NCBI GenBank assembly: GCA_016177515.1
Contig: JACOUZ010000224.1
Span: forward strand, 1 to 8,943
Direction of reading: 5' to 3'
From: Acidobacteriota bacterium
GTDB lineage: Bacteria > Acidobacteriota > Polarisedimenticolia > Gp22-AA2
DNA: 8,943 nt
Position 1 is the first letter of the stretch. Every line of letters starts with the position of its first letter. This document shows positions 6,871 through 8,943 of this stretch, piece by piece. The translations under genes and the position numbers were made by a program. The notes beneath the pieces were generated by a model. That model saw nothing but the letters and a program-made list of their open reading frames with translations, searched no databases and was not told the origin of the DNA.

Positions 6871-7623
6871 CTACATCTTCCGACCCGGTGCGTCACGCGC
6901 TTTCCGTCCCGCGGGGCCCGGCCCGGCATCGGCCAGCGCGCGCGCCCTCCGAAAAATAGCGTGCCACATGGACCGCGTCAGGAGCCCTGTGTTCGTGTTG
7001 CGGCGGCTGGGGTGGAAGGAACAGAGCAGAGCCGTCCCGTCCGGGAGGCGGCTGAGGGCGCCGTGCGAGAACCGCGGCTTCGGTGAAGCCGGGAGCCGGT
7101 CCCGCCAGCCGGCCGCCTCGAGACAGCTCTCGAAGGCGACCCGGCCGAGCGCCACCACCACCCTCACCTGCCGGAGCAGGCGGACCTCGGCTTCGAGATA
7201 GGGGCGGCAGTTCCGGAGCTCCAGGGGCGACGGCTTGTTGTCGGGAGGGGCGCAGCGGGCGGCGGCGCTGACGTAGCAGCCGATGAGCCGCAGGCCGTCG
7301 CGGCGCGACACCGAGGCCGGCTGGCTGGCGAAACCGAAGCGGTGCAGGGCCTCGTACAGCCAGTCGCCGCTCGAGTCGCCGGTGAACACCCGGCCGGTCC
7401 GGTTGCCCCCGTGCGCCGCGGGGGCGAGGCCGACGACCAGGAGCCGCGCCTGCGGATCCCCGAAGCCGGGGACCGGCCGACCCCAGTACTCCCAGTCGCG
7501 GAACTGGCGCTTCCGGTCGCGGGCCACGCGGCGGCAGTAGGCGCGCAGGCGCGGGCAGCGCCCGCATGCGATCACCGCCCGCCGCACGTCGGCGAGGCCT
7601 CTCAGGGAAGGCACTGCGGGCAT
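6871..7623 (-). CDS. Type 5 uracil-DNA glycosylase (UdgB-like, 4Fe-4S)
   Basis: A 250-residue DNA repair enzyme that removes uracil (and in this family often other deaminated bases) from DNA to start base excision repair. The N-terminus ACGRCPRL carries Cys20 and Cys23; Cys124 (ARCAPPDNKP) and Cys139 (LRNCRPY) complete a likely 4Fe-4S set. RPVPGFGDP leads into motif A, GLAPAAHGGNRTGR (65-78). This is typical of type 5, which lacks the polar catalytic residue found here in family 1 and 4 enzymes. FTGDSSGDWLY and motif B HPSRRNTNTG (204-213) follow. The organisation matches the Thermus type 5 enzyme from memory. The ATG at 7623 fits family length but has only a weak, distant GGAG, so a GTG at 7587 preceded by GAGAGG is an alternative. 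A basic Gly/Pro tail ends the protein. The rhodanese gene follows after 52 bp, possibly co-transcribed. The frame stays open far upstream of 7623, but that part is not gene-like. Confidence 0.95.
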   Translation of the reverse strand: MPAVPSLRGLADVRRAVIACGRCPRLRAYCRRVARDRKRQFRDWEYWGRPVPGFGDPQARLLVVGLAPAAHGGNRTGRVFTGDSSGDWLYEALHRFGFASQPASVSRRDGLRLIGCYVSAAARCAPPDNKPSPLELRNCRPYLEAEVRLLRQVRVVVALGRVAFESCLEAAGWRDRLPASPKPRFSHGALSRLPDGTALLCSFHPSRRNTNTGLLTRSMWHAIFRRARALADAGPGPAGRKARDAPGRKM

Positions 7624-7646
7624 CGGCTTTGCACTATCTCCGCATC

Positions 7647-7653
7647 GAGGAGG
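7647..7653 (+). promoter_or_regulatory. Ribosome binding site that fixes the start of the secreted protein
   Basis: GAGGAGG sits five bases before the ATG at 7659. The frame is open to about 7566, but this site and the signal peptide immediately following select 7659 as the start. Confidence 0.85.
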
Positions 7654-7658
7654 CGACC

Positions 7659-7997
7659 ATGAAGAAAATCCTGGTGATTTCGGCCCTGCTCCTGGGAATC
7701 GCGTTCGCGACACCCGCCCTCGCGGATCACCGTGGCCACCACAGGGGACACCGGGTTGTCCGGGGAGGGTATCACCATGTGTACCATTCCCCCTATCGGC
7801 GGCACCGCGCGAATGTGTACTTCCGCGCCGGGGGACCGGCCTTCGCTTTCGGTTTCTACGCGCCGGCTCCGGCCTACTATTTCGAGGCGGCCCCCGTTCT
7901 GGTGGAGCCGGGATACTGCCATCCGGTGTGGGTGCCCGGCCACTACGTTCGTGACCGGGGCGCCCGGGTCTGGATCGCGGGCCACTGGTCGCGCTGA
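7659..7997 (+). CDS. Small secreted His/Tyr/Arg-rich protein with WxxGH[YW] repeats (YXWGXW-like)
   Basis: A 112-residue protein of unknown function. It begins with a clear Sec signal peptide: basic MKK, a hydrophobic core to about residue 18, and TPALA, with predicted cleavage after Ala22. The mature 90 residues open with a His-rich stretch (several HRG/HH clusters, residues 23-50). An aromatic Ala/Phe/Tyr region (52-75) follows, then a C-terminal pair of related motifs, WVPGHY (91-96) and WIAGHW (105-110). That C-terminal pattern resembles the YXWGXW repeat found in small exported proteins of Gram-negative bacteria. A lone cysteine is at position 87. There is no lipobox, so it is predicted to be periplasmic or surface-located and not a lipoprotein. 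Histidine clusters could bind metals, but this is only inference. It is transcribed divergently from the glycosylase gene across a 35-bp gap and converges on the membrane protein gene. Confidence 0.85.
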   Translation: MKKILVISALLLGIAFATPALADHRGHHRGHRVVRGGYHHVYHSPYRRHRANVYFRAGGPAFAFGFYAPAPAYYFEAAPVLVEPGYCHPVWVPGHYVRDRGARVWIAGHWSR

Positions 7998-8080
7998 TCG
8001 GGGCGGGCCGCGCGCTCGGATCGGAGGTCGCGCTCGCGTCGACCGGCGGGCTGAAGGCGGGGCCGAGGCCGGCGGCCTGT

Positions 8081-8104
8081 CCGGATTCTCGAACGGAATC
8101 CCGG
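8081..8104. terminator. Weak hairpin between convergent genes, possible bidirectional terminator
   Basis: The 111-base gap 7998-8108 separates the stops of two converging genes. It contains arms ccggattc (8081-8088) and gaatcccgg (8096-8104), which pair over eight base pairs with one bulged C around a seven-base loop. No T-run follows on either strand, so intrinsic termination is doubtful. Nothing else was seen in the gap. Confidence 0.25.
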
Positions 8105-8108
8105 CCCG

Positions 8109-8579
8109 TCAGGCGCCGGCGACCGGCGGCGGGGCGGCCGGGACGCGCGAGAAGCTGTACCCCTCGTAGACGGCGATGCCGTAGAACAGCAGGTCCATCC
8201 CGCTGAAGGTCTTCACGATCAGCTGGACCGCGAGCCCCGGGGTCAGGCCCGCAAGAACGCTCATGAGGGGGACGTCCTGCTGCCGGCTGGCGAAGGCGCA
8301 GACCGCCAGAAGGTTCCCGGCCAGGCAGCCGACGAGAGACAGCACGGCGCCGAGGATCTGAAAGGTCGGGTCGGCGCCCTTCCCGAACCGGCGGACGGCG
8401 AAGCCGACCAGGAAACCGACGCCGACGGCCATCCAGCCGATCTGCATCCCGGTGAAGACCGTGACGGCCGCCCACACCATGGCGCCCGCCGCGGCGGCCA
8501 CCGAGCCGGCGACCAGGGCCGCCGGGAGGCTGTGGCCCTCGGGAGTGAGGGGAGTGACGGTCTGCGGCTCTTCGTTCAT
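8109..8579 (-). CDS. Four-helix integral membrane protein of unknown function
   Basis: A 156-residue protein I cannot name. After a short polar N-terminus (1-17) there are hydrophobic segments at about 20-42, 45-62 and 73-97 and a shorter one at about 128-142. A basic loop (RRFGKG, 63-68) follows helix two. The tail is Ala/Pro-rich (147-156). The segments FQILGAVLSLVGCLAGNLLA and FYGIAVYEGYSFS look like a recurrent family of small bacterial membrane proteins, but I know no established role. The start is set by AAGGAGG at 8585-8591 (minus strand), five bases before the ATG at 8579. That ATG overlaps the phosphatase stop by one base (TGATG), so the two proteins are likely made together. No catalytic motif is visible. 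The frame is open farther upstream, but there it is a shadow of the phosphatase gene. Confidence 0.85.
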   Translation of the reverse strand: MNEEPQTVTPLTPEGHSLPAALVAGSVAAAAGAMVWAAVTVFTGMQIGWMAVGVGFLVGFAVRRFGKGADPTFQILGAVLSLVGCLAGNLLAVCAFASRQQDVPLMSVLAGLTPGLAVQLIVKTFSGMDLLFYGIAVYEGYSFSRVPAAPPPVAGA

Positions 8580-8943
8580 CAGTCCCTCCTTTTCAGCACG
8601 ACCAGGGTCGTGTCGTCCTGGCGCGGGGAAGCCGCGGAGTGCTGCTCCACCGCGGACGTGGCGAGCTGCACGATCAGTTCGGGCTTCTCGCCGCGGCTCT
8701 GCCTGACGATGCCGATCAGGCGCTCTTCGCCGAATTCCTCGTCGGCGGCGCTGCGTCCCTCGATCGCCCCGTCGGAGAAGCACAGTACCAGGTCGCCAGG
8801 GGCGAGCTCGAGCGTCCGGGCCCCGTAGGCCGCCCCGGCGAAAAGCCCCAGGGGCGGCCCGGTTGCCGTCAGCCTGTCGATCGTCTCGCCACCTCCCAGC
8901 CGGCACGGGGGGTTCTGGCCGGCGTTGACGTAGGTCAGCGTGT
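8579..8943 (-). CDS. PP2C/SpoIIE-type serine phosphatase, C-terminal part (5' end beyond the window)
   Basis: The last 120 residues of a PPM-family phosphatase, a metal-dependent enzyme that removes phosphate from Ser/Thr of partner proteins. In bacteria these often act in anti-sigma-antagonist or stress signalling. From the window edge the frame reads TLTYVNAGQNPP, then TGPPLGLF, LAPGDLVLCFSDGAIEG, EEFGEERLIGIV and finally RQDDTTLVVLKRRD. The Asp of FSDG and the Asp pair of QDDTT are the expected metal-binding residues of the SpoIIE/RsbU subgroup. The first full codon in the window is at 8941. No start codon for this frame lies inside, so any N-terminal sensor domain (PAS, GAF, HAMP or response-regulator receiver) is out of view. 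The TGA stop at 8581-8579 shares a base with the start of the membrane protein gene. Its regulatory target cannot be deduced here. Confidence 0.92.
   Translation of the reverse strand, partial: TLTYVNAGQNPPCRLGGGETIDRLTATGPPLGLFAGAAYGARTLELAPGDLVLCFSDGAIEGRSAADEEFGEERLIGIVRQSRGEKPELIVQLATSAVEQHSAASPRQDDTTLVVLKRRD
8585..8591 (-). promoter_or_regulatory. Ribosome binding site for the membrane protein, inside the phosphatase 3' end
   Basis: The minus strand reads AAGGAGG within the codons for the phosphatase's last residues (Lys-Arg-Arg), five bases before the ATG at 8579. It decides the start of the membrane protein and supports coupled translation. Confidence 0.85.

Noticed and set aside
7998..8108. 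A small RNA or strong terminator in the convergent gap
   Set aside because: There is only a bulged eight-pair hairpin with no T-run and no promoter-like sequence, so it is listed as a weak terminator candidate and nothing more.
7624..8475. Extension of the glycosylase frame upstream to about 8475
   Set aside because: The added sequence is Arg/Pro/Ser-rich, crosses the secreted-protein gene antisense and overlaps the membrane protein gene. The glycosylase family starts close to the ATG at 7623.
8580..8906. Upstream extension of the membrane protein frame to about 8906
   Set aside because: It is an out-of-frame reading of the phosphatase gene, and a strong ribosome site fixes the start at 8579.
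1..8943. Mobile elements, CRISPR arrays, tRNAs, riboswitches
   Set aside because: No transposase or integrase motifs, terminal inverted repeats, spaced direct repeats or tRNA-like cloverleaf sequences were recognised by eye. A computational scan could still reveal weak ones.

Overview
The window is a very GC-rich (roughly 70% by eye), densely coding bacterial chromosome segment with short gaps, overlapping start/stop codons and strong Shine-Dalgarno sites. The gene set is metabolic and housekeeping. I see no transposase, integrase, phage gene, CRISPR array, tRNA or rRNA. The style (GC-rich, a PPi-type phosphofructokinase, a SpoIIE-like phosphatase, a type 5 uracil-DNA glycosylase) would fit Acidobacteriota or another GC-rich environmental phylum. 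I cannot fix the taxon from sequence alone.

Region 1 (1-6342, plus strand) is one compact apparent operon. It holds the 3' part of purL (purine synthesis), two tandem glyceraldehyde-3-phosphate dehydrogenase paralogues, an enlarged divergent class II aldolase, and a phosphofructokinase with the residue signature of the pyrophosphate-dependent type. Junctions are 19 bp, a 4-bp overlap, a 1-bp overlap and 34 bp, so co-transcription and translational coupling are likely. The second GAPDH looks fully canonical. The first keeps the catalytic Cys and His but has lost several otherwise near-invariant residues. Together the aldolase, PFK and GAPDH cover the fructose-6-phosphate to 1,3-bisphosphoglycerate section of glycolysis/gluconeogenesis. 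A PPi-linked PFK would make the first step reversible.

Region 2 (6339-7623, minus strand) holds a type 5 uracil-DNA glycosylase followed by a single-domain rhodanese. The rhodanese converges on the PFK gene, and the two genes share one CTAG palindrome as both stop codons.

Region 3 (7659-7997, plus strand) is a small secreted His/Tyr/Arg-rich protein, divergent from the glycosylase across only 35 bp.

Region 4 (8109-8943, minus strand) is the 3' end of a PP2C/SpoIIE-type serine phosphatase, coupled by a TGATG junction to a four-helix membrane protein of unknown function. The phosphatase has no start codon in the window.

There is no stretch over 300 bases without a gene. I do not see a clearly new multi-gene system. 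The most unusual points are the divergent GAPDH paralogue placed next to a normal copy, the enlarged aldolase with altered substrate-binding motifs, and the shared-stop palindrome.
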